64,000 bases of DNA from Arabidopsis thaliana. Lineage: Eukaryota > Streptophyta > Magnoliopsida > Brassicales > Brassicaceae. The stretch is from NCBI RefSeq assembly GCF_000001735.4, contig NC_003074.8:17615261-17679260 (forward strand), read 5' to 3'. The notes beneath the pieces are model-generated. The model saw nothing but the letters and a program-made list of their open reading frames with translations, was not told the origin of the DNA and did no database searches. The position numbers were made by a program, and so were the translations under genes. The first letter of the stretch is position 1; every line of letters starts with the position of its first letter. Shown here one piece after another: positions 35,207 through 45,747 of this stretch.

Positions 35207-36486
35207 TCATTCGGGTTGTTCTTCAGATTCCTCAATCTCCAGCTTCTGCAAGGAAAAGAAACATAAAATGGATTTAGCTTTGGATAAGACATTAACAGGG
35301 GTAAGATTTGTAGTCCAGAAGGGCATAACACAATGTAAGATTTGTAAGTAAAACTATACACCAAGAGTAAAAGAAAGGTCAAGGGATACAAAAACAAATT
35401 AAAGCAAACCATGGATTATTACCACATGGCATCTACCAGTTGAGTTCTCTTAAAATTTGACAGGAACATTAAATTTCTCATAAACAGTTGTAAAATCTTG
35501 AGAAAACCATAAACAACCATTGCATTTTCATTTTGATACTGTAAATTCACTTTCTCCATGAAACTAAAAAAGGTGAATGAATATTAGCCAAGGAAACAAT
35601 TTTAGCAACCTAATGCAAACAATAGCTCTGAATCCAAGACACAGGGGAGAAGAGGATGTTGATTGGCTGGAGTAATGTTCAGAGGCTTCACTCTTAGGTA
35701 TAGGTCTACTGTGTACCGAGCCTAAGATTGAAGATATCATGGTCGGTGAGTGAGAACTAAACTTATAAGCAGATTGGTTAGTGTGTGGATTTTCCCGGGT
35801 TATGGTTGAGAGTCTCTCTCACTAATGAAGTCTCAATGGGTTGTTTTAAATATGTTCTTATCAAGTTCCTCACAACTTCGCACATAAAAGGCCTTCTCTA
35901 TCAGTTTAAGATATATTATGGACTTAGAACACATATTTAATATCCAAACTGGGACAAGATCTTGCTGCTAGAAAGATAAAGACATTACTAACACAGCTGA
36001 TCCATTGCGTAGACTAAGTATCTAAACCAGTAATCTCTAACGATGCCAGAGATATCACCATTTCCAGAGAACCAAAGCATGTAGTATATGATTAAAATTT
36101 TCCAAATCCTAACAGTTACTGCACAAAAATTTGTTTATCAGATAAGAACTAGCAACAATATAGAAACTTTCATAAACCCTAAATTTGGCCCTCAGGTCAA
36201 CAGCAATCCCAATGAAATCAAAGAAACTTTCTACAAGTGATCATTTTCATACAGCCGAAGAACCTCAATCATCTAACAAGAAACGAAAATAATAATGTAG
36301 AGGAAACGTGGATCCCCCAAATTGACAAGTGAAGGGAGAGAAGAAACATACAGATTGAGCGTTGTGCCAAGAGAGACCACGATAGACATTAAAGGAGAAA
36401 GTAGCGGTGAGGTAGATGGTGGCGAGCCCTAGCCCCGCCGTGAAAGCCTTGAACGACCAATCTCCGGCTCTAGTCACTATCCCCAT
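35207..36486 (-). CDS. Small single-span membrane protein, 57 residues
   Basis: Two exons on the minus strand (36352..36486 and 35207..35245) with a long intron of 1106 bases between a GTATGT donor and a TTGCAG acceptor. Both phases are zero and the stop closes after KLEIEESEEQPE. The protein has a short basic start (MGIVTRAGDWSFK), one hydrophobic span of about 20 residues (FTAGLGLATIYLTATFSF), then NVYRGLSWHNAQS and an acidic tail. I do not recognise a family. Position suggests At3g47836. The form (tiny, one span, charged tail) resembles small subunits of mitochondrial membrane complexes, but that is inference. It starts 165 bases from the start of the PPR gene on the other strand. Confidence 0.75.
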
Positions 36487-36651
36487 TTCTCTTCTCCTCC
36501 TTTTTCAACAAACAAACACCACACCGGATATTTATTATGGTTCGATGCAAATGTGTACCGACTGGTTTGGTTAACATTCGGTTTATTATGTTTCTAGTTA
36601 ATTCGGTACAATTGGTAAAGGTAACGATTGGTTTCGAATTTGAACAAAAAC
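36487..36651. promoter_or_regulatory. Shared bidirectional promoter interval
   Basis: Only 165 bases separate the start codons of the 57-residue protein gene (-) and the PPR gene (+). Both leaders and core promoters must lie here or overlap the genes. No clear TATA box is seen on either strand. Confidence 0.5.
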
Positions 36652-38772
36652 ATGATTTCGAGTGTGAGAAATTGCGGCACAATCCAACGGTTTTGTACAA
36701 CTTCGATTTCATTGCTCCAGAAACCGGTTGAGGAGAACATTGTCCGTATCTCGAATCAGGTGATGGTCAAATTTGATCCCAACTCTCACCTTAGGAGTCT
36801 CATCAATGCAGGGAATTTGCGAGCTGCTCGCCAAGTGTTCGATAAAATGCCCCACGGAGATATTGTTTCATGGACATCCATCATTAAAAGATACGTAACT
36901 GCAAACAACTCTGACGAAGCACTGATTTTGTTCTCCGCAATGCGTGTTGTTGATCATGCCGTCTCACCTGATACCTCTGTGCTAAGTGTTGTACTCAAGG
37001 CTTGTGGTCAAAGCTCCAATATTGCATATGGAGAATCTTTGCATGCTTATGCGGTGAAAACTTCGCTTCTCAGCTCTGTATATGTGGGAAGTTCTTTACT
37101 GGATATGTATAAGAGAGTTGGAAAGATTGATAAGAGTTGCAGAGTCTTTAGCGAAATGCCTTTTAGAAATGCTGTAACATGGACAGCGATTATTACGGGG
37201 TTGGTTCACGCTGGTCGTTACAAGGAAGGTCTTACGTACTTTTCTGAAATGTCGAGATCGGAAGAACTATCTGATACTTATACATTTGCTATTGCCTTGA
37301 AGGCTTGTGCTGGTTTACGTCAAGTTAAATATGGTAAGGCGATTCATACTCATGTGATAGTGAGAGGCTTTGTTACCACTCTTTGCGTGGCTAACTCACT
37401 CGCGACAATGTACACTGAATGTGGGGAAATGCAGGACGGACTTTGTTTGTTTGAAAATATGAGTGAGAGGGATGTGGTTTCGTGGACAAGCCTTATTGTG
37501 GCTTACAAGCGAATCGGTCAAGAAGTAAAAGCTGTGGAGACATTTATAAAGATGAGAAATTCTCAAGTCCCTCCTAATGAACAAACTTTTGCATCAATGT
37601 TTTCTGCGTGTGCGAGTCTTTCTAGACTTGTGTGGGGCGAGCAGCTCCACTGTAATGTTTTGTCTCTAGGTTTAAATGATTCTTTGTCAGTGAGTAACTC
37701 GATGATGAAGATGTATTCTACATGTGGGAATTTAGTCTCTGCTTCTGTTTTGTTTCAAGGAATGAGATGCAGGGACATTATTTCGTGGAGTACCATTATT
37801 GGAGGGTACTGTCAAGCCGGTTTTGGAGAAGAAGGTTTTAAGTATTTCTCATGGATGAGACAATCAGGGACAAAACCAACAGATTTTGCTCTTGCTAGTT
37901 TGCTGAGTGTTTCAGGAAACATGGCAGTTATTGAGGGAGGCAGGCAAGTTCACGCGCTTGCTCTTTGTTTTGGTTTAGAACAGAACTCCACGGTTCGTAG
38001 TAGTCTGATTAATATGTACTCGAAATGTGGAAGTATCAAAGAAGCTTCAATGATATTCGGAGAAACAGATAGAGATGATATTGTTTCTCTGACAGCTATG
38101 ATCAATGGATATGCAGAACATGGAAAGAGCAAAGAAGCTATTGATCTGTTTGAGAAGAGTCTAAAGGTTGGTTTCAGACCCGACTCTGTAACTTTCATCA
38201 GCGTTCTCACCGCCTGCACTCATTCGGGACAGCTTGACCTTGGTTTTCACTATTTCAACATGATGCAAGAGACGTATAATATGAGACCAGCCAAGGAACA
38301 TTATGGTTGTATGGTTGATCTGTTATGTAGAGCAGGACGGCTAAGTGATGCAGAGAAGATGATCAATGAGATGTCATGGAAGAAAGACGATGTAGTCTGG
38401 ACCACACTTCTCATTGCGTGTAAGGCCAAAGGAGACATTGAACGTGGGAGAAGGGCTGCTGAGAGGATTCTAGAGCTGGATCCTACTTGTGCAACTGCAC
38501 TTGTAACACTAGCCAATATATATTCAAGCACAGGGAACTTGGAAGAAGCTGCAAATGTAAGAAAGAATATGAAAGCAAAAGGCGTGATCAAAGAGCCCGG
38601 ATGGTCATCAATTAAGATCAAGGATTGCGTTTCAGCGTTTGTATCTGGTGATCGGTTCCATCCGCAAAGTGAAGATATATACAATATCTTGGAATTAGCA
38701 GTATCTGGTGCAGAAGCTCATAGATTTGATTGCACATTAAAGAGAGCTTTTGGGGTTAATTTATATTCCTGA
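36652..38772 (+). CDS. Pentatricopeptide repeat protein, PLS class with E/E+ end
   Basis: A single exon of 706 residues, typical of plant PPR genes. The start is the ATG at 36652 (MISSVRNCGT); the open frame extends eight codons upstream without an ATG. The N-terminus (basic, Ser-rich) suggests mitochondrial or plastid import. PLS repeats run from about residue 60 to 600, seen as recurring motifs such as GDIVSWTSIIKRYV, RNAVTWTAIITGLV, RDVVSWTSLIVAYK and RDIISWSTIIGGYC about 100 residues apart. The end (PGWSSIKIKDCVSAFVSGD, then HPQSEDIYNILE) is an E/E+ domain without a DYW deaminase. Such proteins bind organellar transcripts, usually for C-to-U editing with a separate deaminase. The RNA target is not known. 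It corresponds to At3g47840. Confidence 0.93.
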   Translation: MISSVRNCGTIQRFCTTSISLLQKPVEENIVRISNQVMVKFDPNSHLRSLINAGNLRAARQVFDKMPHGDIVSWTSIIKRYVTANNSDEALILFSAMRVVDHAVSPDTSVLSVVLKACGQSSNIAYGESLHAYAVKTSLLSSVYVGSSLLDMYKRVGKIDKSCRVFSEMPFRNAVTWTAIITGLVHAGRYKEGLTYFSEMSRSEELSDTYTFAIALKACAGLRQVKYGKAIHTHVIVRGFVTTLCVANSLATMYTECGEMQDGLCLFENMSERDVVSWTSLIVAYKRIGQEVKAVETFIKMRNSQVPPNEQTFASMFSACASLSRLVWGEQLHCNVLSLGLNDSLSVSNSMMKMYSTCGNLVSASVLFQGMRCRDIISWSTIIGGYCQAGFGEEGFKYFSWMRQSGTKPTDFALASLLSVSGNMAVIEGGRQVHALALCFGLEQNSTVRSSLINMYSKCGSIKEASMIFGETDRDDIVSLTAMINGYAEHGKSKEAIDLFEKSLKVGFRPDSVTFISVLTACTHSGQLDLGFHYFNMMQETYNMRPAKEHYGCMVDLLCRAGRLSDAEKMINEMSWKKDDVVWTTLLIACKAKGDIERGRRAAERILELDPTCATALVTLANIYSSTGNLEEAANVRKNMKAKGVIKEPGWSSIKIKDCVSAFVSGDRFHPQSEDIYNILELAVSGAEAHRFDCTLKRAFGVNLYS

Positions 38773-38995
38773 AGAAACAATTAAATATTCTCATAGTTCA
38801 GCTTTTTGTTTAATCTGCTCAGCTGATTCAGTCAATAACAATCAATGTAGATATGAACCTTTGAGAAAATAAGAAGAAATGGATTAGTTTGCATTTTGCA
38901 GTAATACTAATAAGATATGGATGAGTCTGATTTATACATCAATCAATATGAACACGTTACAGCTACGAAAAACAAAAAGATATAGGAGAAGCTGG

Positions 38996-40650
38996 CTAAT
39001 TCCATGGACTCTGAAGCCGTGATTCTCTGAAAACAGAAGTGCCACCAAAACCCGCTGGTGAAGGAGATGAAGCAATGTAGTTTGTTCCAGACGCAGAAAC
39101 AGTGACTGCAGGACCGGGTTGAGAAGGACCAACGAGCGGGCTCCATCGAGAAGTATGTGGAACCTGATAAACAGCAACAACAATCAATCATCATATATAC
39201 ATATATGAATGCAAAATCAGAGATTGACCAAAGAGATTCTAAGTAGTTTGGTTATATTGTTGTTTAAAATGAAGATATTGAATATTTACCATATTGTGTT
39301 GTGACAAGGCTGCTGCTCTTCTCAGAGGAGATTCAGATGATGAAGAAGCGCCACACAGTCGAAGCAGAGTACGAGTTTGAGCATTATTATGATTCGCTGC
39401 ATCATCAGTTTCCCCGCCTTCCATGTGAGTACCAACATTACCTCCTGAGTCATTCGAGACATCCACATGGAGTGGAAGAGAAGGACGAGTGGCTACGGTG
39501 GTTCCTTGTTGTTGCATGTAGCTGCGTCTTTTCAATTCTTCCTCAGCATTTAAAATCTGCGTATCAGTTAATTTGACGAGTATGATTACCTCAATAAATG
39601 GGAATCGGTATACAGGTGAAACACCTTTATAGAGAGAAGGGCAGACACTGAACTGACCTGCTTAAGCACTTGGACTAGATTGTGTTTCTTTGCATTCAAA
39701 ACTTGTAATCTCTCCTCCACTTCTTTCCGTTTTAACTCTGTCTCGCTTGGTACTTTTTCAGCTGCTTCATTCGTCTGTTTCGAGAAAAGAGAATACAGTC
39801 ACGAAACGAAAAACAACAAAGCTATAGAGAAACAAAACAACTTCACAGAAAATAACTACGAGATTTAAGCCTTCAAGGTTCCCTAATTGGTAACTCTATT
39901 GCAGCCTGCCTGATTGTTTCATCAATAGACTTGTTGCATCACAAATTCACAACATCTATCAACGTGACTTAAACTACTTGAGCACACACATCAATGAATC
40001 AAACTGCTTGTGACCATGGCGGCTTCGCTTATACAACGTTTATTCTACAATTCAACAGATCAGCCACTTAACTTCAGTAAATTCACCTAAAATGACATAA
40101 TCTTTCCCAATCTTCCTATGTACTTCACAAAACTCAATGAGCATGGCGATTCTAGACTTAACTCAGCTAAGTAGTACTCAAATTCTATCGGGAAGGTCAC
40201 ATAGAGATTAATATCAAAGAAATTCAAACATACCTCCTCCTCCTTGGCCGCATACTTGTGTGGCACATTATCGGTTTCCTTTGATTCCGTCACTCTCCCG
40301 GGACGATCTCCACCGTCTGATCGAGCTCCTTCAAAACCTCTGTCGTTGTTCTCATCTCCCTTAACCCGATTCCCACAAATCTCCTCTCTCTTTACCTCAA
40401 ATAGCTTCTGCTTCCCAGAAGAACCGTTCGCTTCAGATGGAAGAATTGGATTCTCCTGATCAGTAACCAACTCAGTCTTGACGCTAAGGTTCAAATTAGG
40501 GTTAAGGGGGAGACGAGAAAGGGCTTTTTTACGGCGATGAAGAAGAGATTTGAAATCCTTGAAAGAGAGATTACGGTCAGGCATTATCCACCGGCGAGGT
40601 ACGTCGGGAACTTTGTGAAGGTTGCCTCTGTACATAGATATCGCCACCAT
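38996..40650 (-). CDS. Unknown plant protein with a coiled coil
   Basis: Four phase-zero exons on the minus strand: 40234..40650, 39658..39774, 39290..39556, 38996..39163, giving 322 residues. The N-terminal part (MVAISMYRGNLHKVPDVPRR, then FKDFKSLLHRRKKALSRL) is basic and looks conserved. The middle is acidic and Asn/Gly-rich. Exons 2 and 3 form a coiled coil (KRKEVEERLQVLNAKKHNLV followed by ILNAEEELKRRSYMQQQG). The C-terminus is Ser/Pro-rich and ends in LQSPWN. An upstream in-frame ATG at 40740 would add 30 basic residues. I chose 40650 for its better context (AAGAAGATGG) and because the recognisable conserved block starts there. I do not recognise a function. Position suggests At3g47850. 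Confidence 0.8.
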
Positions 40651-40740
40651 CTTCTTCTGCTTTTGGGTTTCTTCCGTTCGTCGAATTCGCCGTTGCCTTC
40701 TGCTTCCGTGATCATACGGCGATGGGATTTCGACTTGCAT

Positions 40741-41517
40741 GACGTTTTGCTCTGAGAGGTTAGAAACGTGTGTCGTTTGTTTTAAGTATCTACCGACGAA
40801 TTTGGGCCTTTCACCCTTGCAAACCCAATAATATATGTTTAAAAAGCCCATTTAATATTCAAGAATTTTGATACACCTTTTGGGTTTGGTAGTGCTAGGT
40901 ATCAGTGCTTCACGGGGTAGTTCTCAACGTTGATATTCTCCGTTTTGATTTATTCTCCAGATTATTTTAGTGCGATCTAACGAAGAAGCAGAAGAAGATC
41001 TCACTTAGATATCCAAACTCCGAAAGTGAGTATCTTGCTTGGTTTACTTATATGGTATTGTGAGTACTAAATATTAGACGGTGGGCTTCCAACCTACCTG
41101 GTAATAGGTGGAGAGGCTTATATCTTATATATACCACTTAAGATCCGATCCAAGTATTGGGTCCGGCCGATGTGGATTGGGTTGAGTATGTGCGGATCGG
41201 GCTCTGGTACCATATTAGATTGTGGACTTCCAACCTAAAACCAATTGACAATATGTGGAGAGACCCATATCTTATATATACCACTTAAGATCCGATGTGG
41301 GATAAAATCGCTAATACTAAAGAGATATCTTTGTGTTTGTTGTTGATGGTTTTTGTCTTTTGGCGCATCAAGATTAGTACTTTTGGTTTCTCTGTGGAGT
41401 GTATGCAACTTCTCTAATCAATGGTGTTATGATCAGAAGAGTGTTTTGATTCTGGAAGATATGTATATATGGACAGTGATTATAGTCTACATAAGAATTT
41501 GAGCAAAGAAGCTTGCT
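40741..41517. other. Spacer between the coiled-coil protein gene and CHL
   Basis: This contains two direct copies of a dispersed repeat-like motif (41085-41170 and 41219-41302), described separately, together with the coiled-coil gene leader and the CHL 3' UTR. No open frame is supported. Confidence 0.55.
41085..41302. repeat. Two direct copies of a retroelement-like repeat motif
   Basis: Both copies read CTTCCAACCTA, then GTGGAGAG, then TATCTTATATATACCACTTA followed by AGATCCGAT. They start near 41089 and 41229. The motif (a stretch of fixed phrases ending in a TATA-rich block and GATGTGGGAT) resembles a repeat seen near the promoters of many plant retroelement LTRs. The source family is not identified. 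Confidence 0.6.
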
Positions 41518-43009
41518 CTATTTGAAATAGAGCGGTACAAGTTTCTTCAAGGTTTCAAACACACTTGTGAAGGGATCAAACTGGACTGACTTTCTTAATC
41601 CAAGATCTGGAAACTGGTTGGTCAGTGTTTGCTCCATACCTGGCATGGACATCATGGCTGCTAGCTCAGCATCAGTCACTTCACAGTCCTGTGGTGTATC
41701 CTTTATTTTTTCCGGGTCATAGCCAAATTGTGCCAAGTAGTTCTTGTACTTTGCGATGAACTCAGGTCCTGGATTTGGCGTCCTTGAGTATACCTAACAT
41801 ATCAAACACATTAGGTTTATATAAGAGATCAGTGCAAGAGATATTTCTCAAACTCATGAGTTCTTTCTCTTAGAATCACCTGAACAAAGCCCTTGTCTTT
41901 GGCTCCAGAAACAAGTGCGTAGTTGTCGTAGTCTGTGGCTATGACATCATAAGGCAACTTGGGGATAAAAGGAATGGTGGGAAATCGTAGGAAACACTTC
42001 TCTTTAATCATCTCTTGCTTTTCTAAGTCAGTCTCGCTTTTCTCGAGGTCTTCCGCTCCCACGCATTGAACTTTCCCTCTGATTCCTGTTATATATCCAT
42101 CAGGGCTGCCATGAACACAAAATGTATCTACTCTAATGGCTGATTCCTTCATATCAAACGTGTATACTCCCTGCAACAGTTGAAAGGTTCTCACACTATG
42201 TTAGCAGAGGATGTGTTTTCACAATTTGTGGACTTGAAGAAACAATTACCTGAGTGCAATGACAGTCTTCTTGGCCTTGACCTGCAAATCCACGCTTAAG
42301 AGAAGCTACTTCAAACCATCTTCCAGAGTACCTAACAGGGTCAAAGTTCTTAGCAGTCATGCCTCTCATCATCATCATCATCATTGATTCCGAGTCACCA
42401 TCAGATGGAAGAGTCAGCTTGTTTTCTCCCACAGCAGCAGCACTCCCTAGTTGGCAAATGTTCTGATAACCAGATGAGAGATCCAACGCTATACCCTGCC
42501 AGAAGAAACTCAGAAATTTCAGACCGCTTGTGGTTGCAATCGAACATGCTTATAGCAATGTCGGCTCCAACATACCTGGCCTGCCTGAGAGAGAAGCAAA
42601 ATAGCTGCAAACCCTGAAACAAAACACTTCCTCAAAGCCTGGATTTCAAAGAGATTCTCCAAGGAACATTTTAACTCAGGATTCTTCAACAACCTTCTGG
42701 AAGAACAGCAGCACTTGACTGTGACAGAGGAATGAGATCTCCTGTCATAAGTGAAACCAAGAGAAAACAGAATTTCTGAGATCAGTAAACCAAGAATCTC
42801 TATAATCCAAGATAGTTCCATTCCAGGATCTGATTCTGTAACTTTGTTCCTAAACCTATAACTAAATTAATGATCTTGAGGTTAATCGGAGCTAATGAAG
42901 TTGTGATTCAAAACATAAAACCATACCTTGTTGAAGTGGCAGCAGGTGGAGAGAAGCTTTGAGAAGAAACTGGTCTTGAGAGGCTTATACTACTACTTAA
43001 TAATATCAT
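41518..43009 (-). CDS. CHL: CHL (LCNP), chloroplastic lipocalin
   Basis: Five exons on the minus strand (42927..43009, 42576..42741, 42250..42495, 41880..42170, 41518..41793) give 353 residues. The plastid lipocalin sits in the thylakoid lumen, protects lipids under oxidative stress and is needed for the sustained form of non-photochemical quenching (qH). The N-terminus is a Ser-rich transit peptide (MILLSSSISLSRPVSSQS) followed by a lumenal-type hydrophobic segment (CFVSGFAAILLLSQAG). Lipocalin motif 1 is FDPVRYSGRWFEVASLKRGF, motif 2 is TDYDNYALV, and motif 3 is VYSRTPNPGPEF. Six Met residues in a row are encoded by a (CAT)n tract at about 42368-42385. It corresponds to At3g47860 by position, and the length matches memory. 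Confidence 0.94.
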
Positions 43010-43484
43010 ATCTCTCTCTTTCTCTCTCACTTCTTTTGGTCGCCACAGACTTTTATGTCTTTTTTTAAGTGTTGACAGGTTGGGAGATATTTCTTTCTCT
43101 TTACCTTGTCACAGAAAAACACTGTCGTTTTGAAAAATTCTAGTGTATAGTATTAGGATAGTATTAGGGGATATTAACGATGTGATTAGTGCATGGCTTC
43201 ACCTTTCACGTTAACTAGACGTGTTATTCGAATAAAACATTTGACACCTATCTCAAAACAAATAAAATATATTGAATAGTTTCAGTGTTTTTTTTTTCTA
43301 TGAATTTTGAGTGAATTTCATAAATTTTGTTCTGACATTTTATTTTAATATCAAGAATTATCATCTAAAAGATTTAAGTTTTTGACTTTTGATTTTTTAA
43401 CAAAATAATTTAAATGCAAAATTCAAAGAAATAGTGTAAATGTTTTCATTAACAGATAATTTGAAGTCGACGCTTTATTCTGGA

Positions 43485-43771
43485 CAATGAAGTGTATGAT
43501 TGGTGCCGACAACCAAGAAGTAGGTTTTTCACAGACTGTTCAGACCTAATGAAGATGGTGTCTTTCCCAACCAAATGGCCAGCATTTTCAGCGTATTTGG
43601 AGGAGTTTCAGAGCGATAAGGAAGAGTTCACTTCTTTTTCTTTATCTTTAATTTCTCGTAATGTAAATGTCAAAGCGGATAATTTGGCACAAAAAATTCT
43701 AAATAATGTAAACAACTTCCCTCTACATTATCTCGTTTGAGTCCTAAACAATATCTATTGATAAAAAAAAA
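43485..43771 (+). pseudogene. 5'-truncated LINE remnant: end of RNase H domain and poly(A)
   Basis: An open stretch reads FFTDCSDLMKMVSFPTKWPA, then LISRNVNVKADNLAQKI. This matches the last part of the RNase H domain of the LINE at 48.1-51.6 kb (LTDCSDLLEMTSNPEEWPT and SGNTSADHLAK). A stop follows at 43738-43740, and an A-run about 20 bases later (near 43761-43771) looks like the element's poly(A) end. Only the 3' end of the element is present. Confidence 0.75.
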
Positions 43772-43914
43772 AATAACAGATAATTTGAAGATATTTTCAA
43801 AATCATTAGTTAAAATATTCTGATATACTATCGAACATGTTTTTTTTTTCTAACGCACGTATGGATATATCAATTATTCTTGAACCATTACACTCGAGAA
43901 TATTCTGCCATGAT

Positions 43915-44115
43915 TACTAGAGTTCTTGTACAACCAACTGAATGTGACACAATTTTAAGCTGAAGGCTGAAGCCATTCGTAGGGCTGCTCTAACCATCTC
44001 TTTGGAATCAGATTCGAGGAATACAATCACATGCTTGTAGCCTATATTTCCAAAACTTAGTGTAGTCCTATGAACATGGCTTCAGCTTCTAGGGAGCATG
44101 ATACTTTAGGTATTA
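43915..44115 (-). pseudogene. Second, more decayed RNase H remnant
   Basis: On the minus strand LEAEAMFIGLH is followed, after a frame change, by GYKHVIVFLESDSKEMVRAA. This is the order seen in plant retroelement RNase H domains (acidic AEA helix, then a hydrophobic strand ending in ESDS). Stops and a frameshift interrupt it. It points the opposite way to the neighbouring remnant, so it is a separate insertion. Confidence 0.55.
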
Positions 44116-44760
44116 GTTCGGGATCCAACATCTAACCTACTAACACACACAGTTTCTTGATTATTTCCTCAAGGTTCAACACAAGATCAACATTACATTT
44201 TTGAGTTTCATAAATAAGTGGAAGTCTAGTATAATTACCTGAGTAATGTGAGTATCCTCGGGAGCTAATGCATCATTAACATTTGTCTTGTGTCTCTCTT
44301 CTTCACTCAGCCATGTTAGATTTTAGCAGAGAAGCGTCCCTTGAATAACAAGTTAAAAACCCAAGAAAAATAAAGCAAATAGAGTTACGTTGCACTAATA
44401 TTCAAGTTCATTAGAGACTCCAAAAAGATATATTATTAAAATTAGAGAAACTCTGAATTCATAACCTTTAAGTCTCTGACTAAAAGATAATAATAAAATG
44501 TCAACAAAAGTATAACAAAATTTCGAGAGCATAATTAGGGATCACGAATTGAGAAATCAATTCAATTATTCACACTGGTTAGACTGAAACAAGTAGCTGC
44601 ACTTCTCAATTCATTCTCTCCAATTTCATCAATCTGTTCCTTCAACGATCCACCAGAGCTACAACCACCAATATACTCCAATTCAATCACCATATCTACA
44701 GAAGAAGAAGAAAATACATATTTCATAGTTTTACAAAGGAAAAAACCCCTACCTTGAGGC

Positions 44761-45747
44761 CTACGCTTCTTTAGAATCCCCAAATGATTGCCTATCGTCA
44801 ATGATATCAAGAAACTGATGGAGTTCATCGTATTCATGATCAGCTTCTTCTTCTTCCACTCGCTGATGATTTGATACCATTTGCAGATTTACGAGCTGTG
44901 ATTGTATTGCCATTACACCGTTACTCTTCATCTCATGACAGCTCTCGTTTTGGTTGCTGTATCCTCCTCCATTGTTGTTGTTATACAGAAATCGATTCTG
45001 ATCACCCCAAACATTGTTATTGTTGGTCAGAATCTCCTTGCCCGAATCTGTATTATAAGCAGGAGGACTATAGCCATTGTTGTTAACCTCACTGCAGCTA
45101 TAAGTGTAAGACATTTGTGGCTGTTGTGTTTCGGAAACTGGTAATAATGAACTAAAGAATGGTGTAACGACATTGCTCTGATTATTGTTAACGTTAAGTC
45201 CCATACCCAAGTCAAGCTGCTGCGATGTAACATCTTCTTGCTGCTTATTATGATCACTACCAAGCTCATGAATCATCTGATTATGATTATGGTTTTGGTT
45301 TTGATTTTGACCGTTTTGTGGTTGAGAGCGATATAGTTGTAATTGAGAATTGACAGCTTTGAGTTCTTCTTCAGCAAACCAGATCATGTATTGAAGTTGT
45401 TGCGTGACGCCGAGGCAACCGTGGACAGGAGAACGGTCACGGACATAAGACTGGAAGATGATTGATTTCATTGCTTCTGGTTTCTGAGTTTCGTCTAGTT
45501 TTTCGAGGATCTTGACGATACTTCTTACGCCGAATAGCCTGTGAACGTTTTGGAAAAGTTTCGGTTGTTCGGCTGGGAAGTAAGGCGCGAGGGGGCAGTC
45601 CGCGGCGCAGCGTCTACGTTGGTACTTGCACGCGGCACAAGCCCCACTCGTGCCGCCTTTAAGAGTCATGTAAACTATAAGAGCGATCAAGAGAAGATCT
45701 AAAAGCCTCTCCTGTAACCCTTTGTGGATGTGTTTTGTATTGCTCAT
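44761..45747 (-). CDS. LBD27: LBD27 (SIDECAR POLLEN), LOB-domain transcription factor
   Basis: A single exon of 328 residues from the ATG at 45747. The LOB zinc block C-x2-C-x6-C-x3-C is residues 37-51 (CAACKYQRRRCAADC), followed by PLAPYFP. The GAS block runs through FQNVHRLFGVRSIVKILEKL to RDRSPVHG, and the coiled coil is in GVTQQLQYMIWFAEEELKAV. The C-terminal half is rich in Asn and Gln. LBD27 acts in the male gametophyte, where it is needed for correct microspore division. The first 26 residues include a hydrophobic stretch (LLDLLLIALIVY) odd for this family; an internal ATG at 45669 (MTLKGGTSG) would give a typical LBD start and 302 residues. The gene corresponds to At3g47870 by position. 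Confidence 0.92.
   Translation of the reverse strand: MSNTKHIHKGLQERLLDLLLIALIVYMTLKGGTSGACAACKYQRRRCAADCPLAPYFPAEQPKLFQNVHRLFGVRSIVKILEKLDETQKPEAMKSIIFQSYVRDRSPVHGCLGVTQQLQYMIWFAEEELKAVNSQLQLYRSQPQNGQNQNQNHNHNQMIHELGSDHNKQQEDVTSQQLDLGMGLNVNNNQSNVVTPFFSSLLPVSETQQPQMSYTYSCSEVNNNGYSPPAYNTDSGKEILTNNNNVWGDQNRFLYNNNNGGGYSNQNESCHEMKSNGVMAIQSQLVNLQMVSNHQRVEEEEADHEYDELHQFLDIIDDRQSFGDSKEA

Larger units (their letters stand above)
43010..44760. other. Spacer with retroelement remnants between CHL and LBD27
   Basis: This holds the CHL promoter, two RNase H remnants in opposite orientation (43485-43771 on + and 43915-44115 on -), an A-rich stretch near 43763-43771 and the LBD27 3' region. The remaining sequence has no recognised feature. 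Confidence 0.6.

Noticed and set aside
36628..36651. Eight-codon upstream extension of the PPR gene
   Set aside because: Starts at TTG; the first ATG at 36652 gives the expected length.
39301..39576. 91-codon + strand frame
   Set aside because: Antisense shadow of exon 3 of the coiled-coil protein gene.
44871..45144. Two + strand frames inside LBD27
   Set aside because: Antisense to the Asn/Gln-rich part of LBD27; low complexity.
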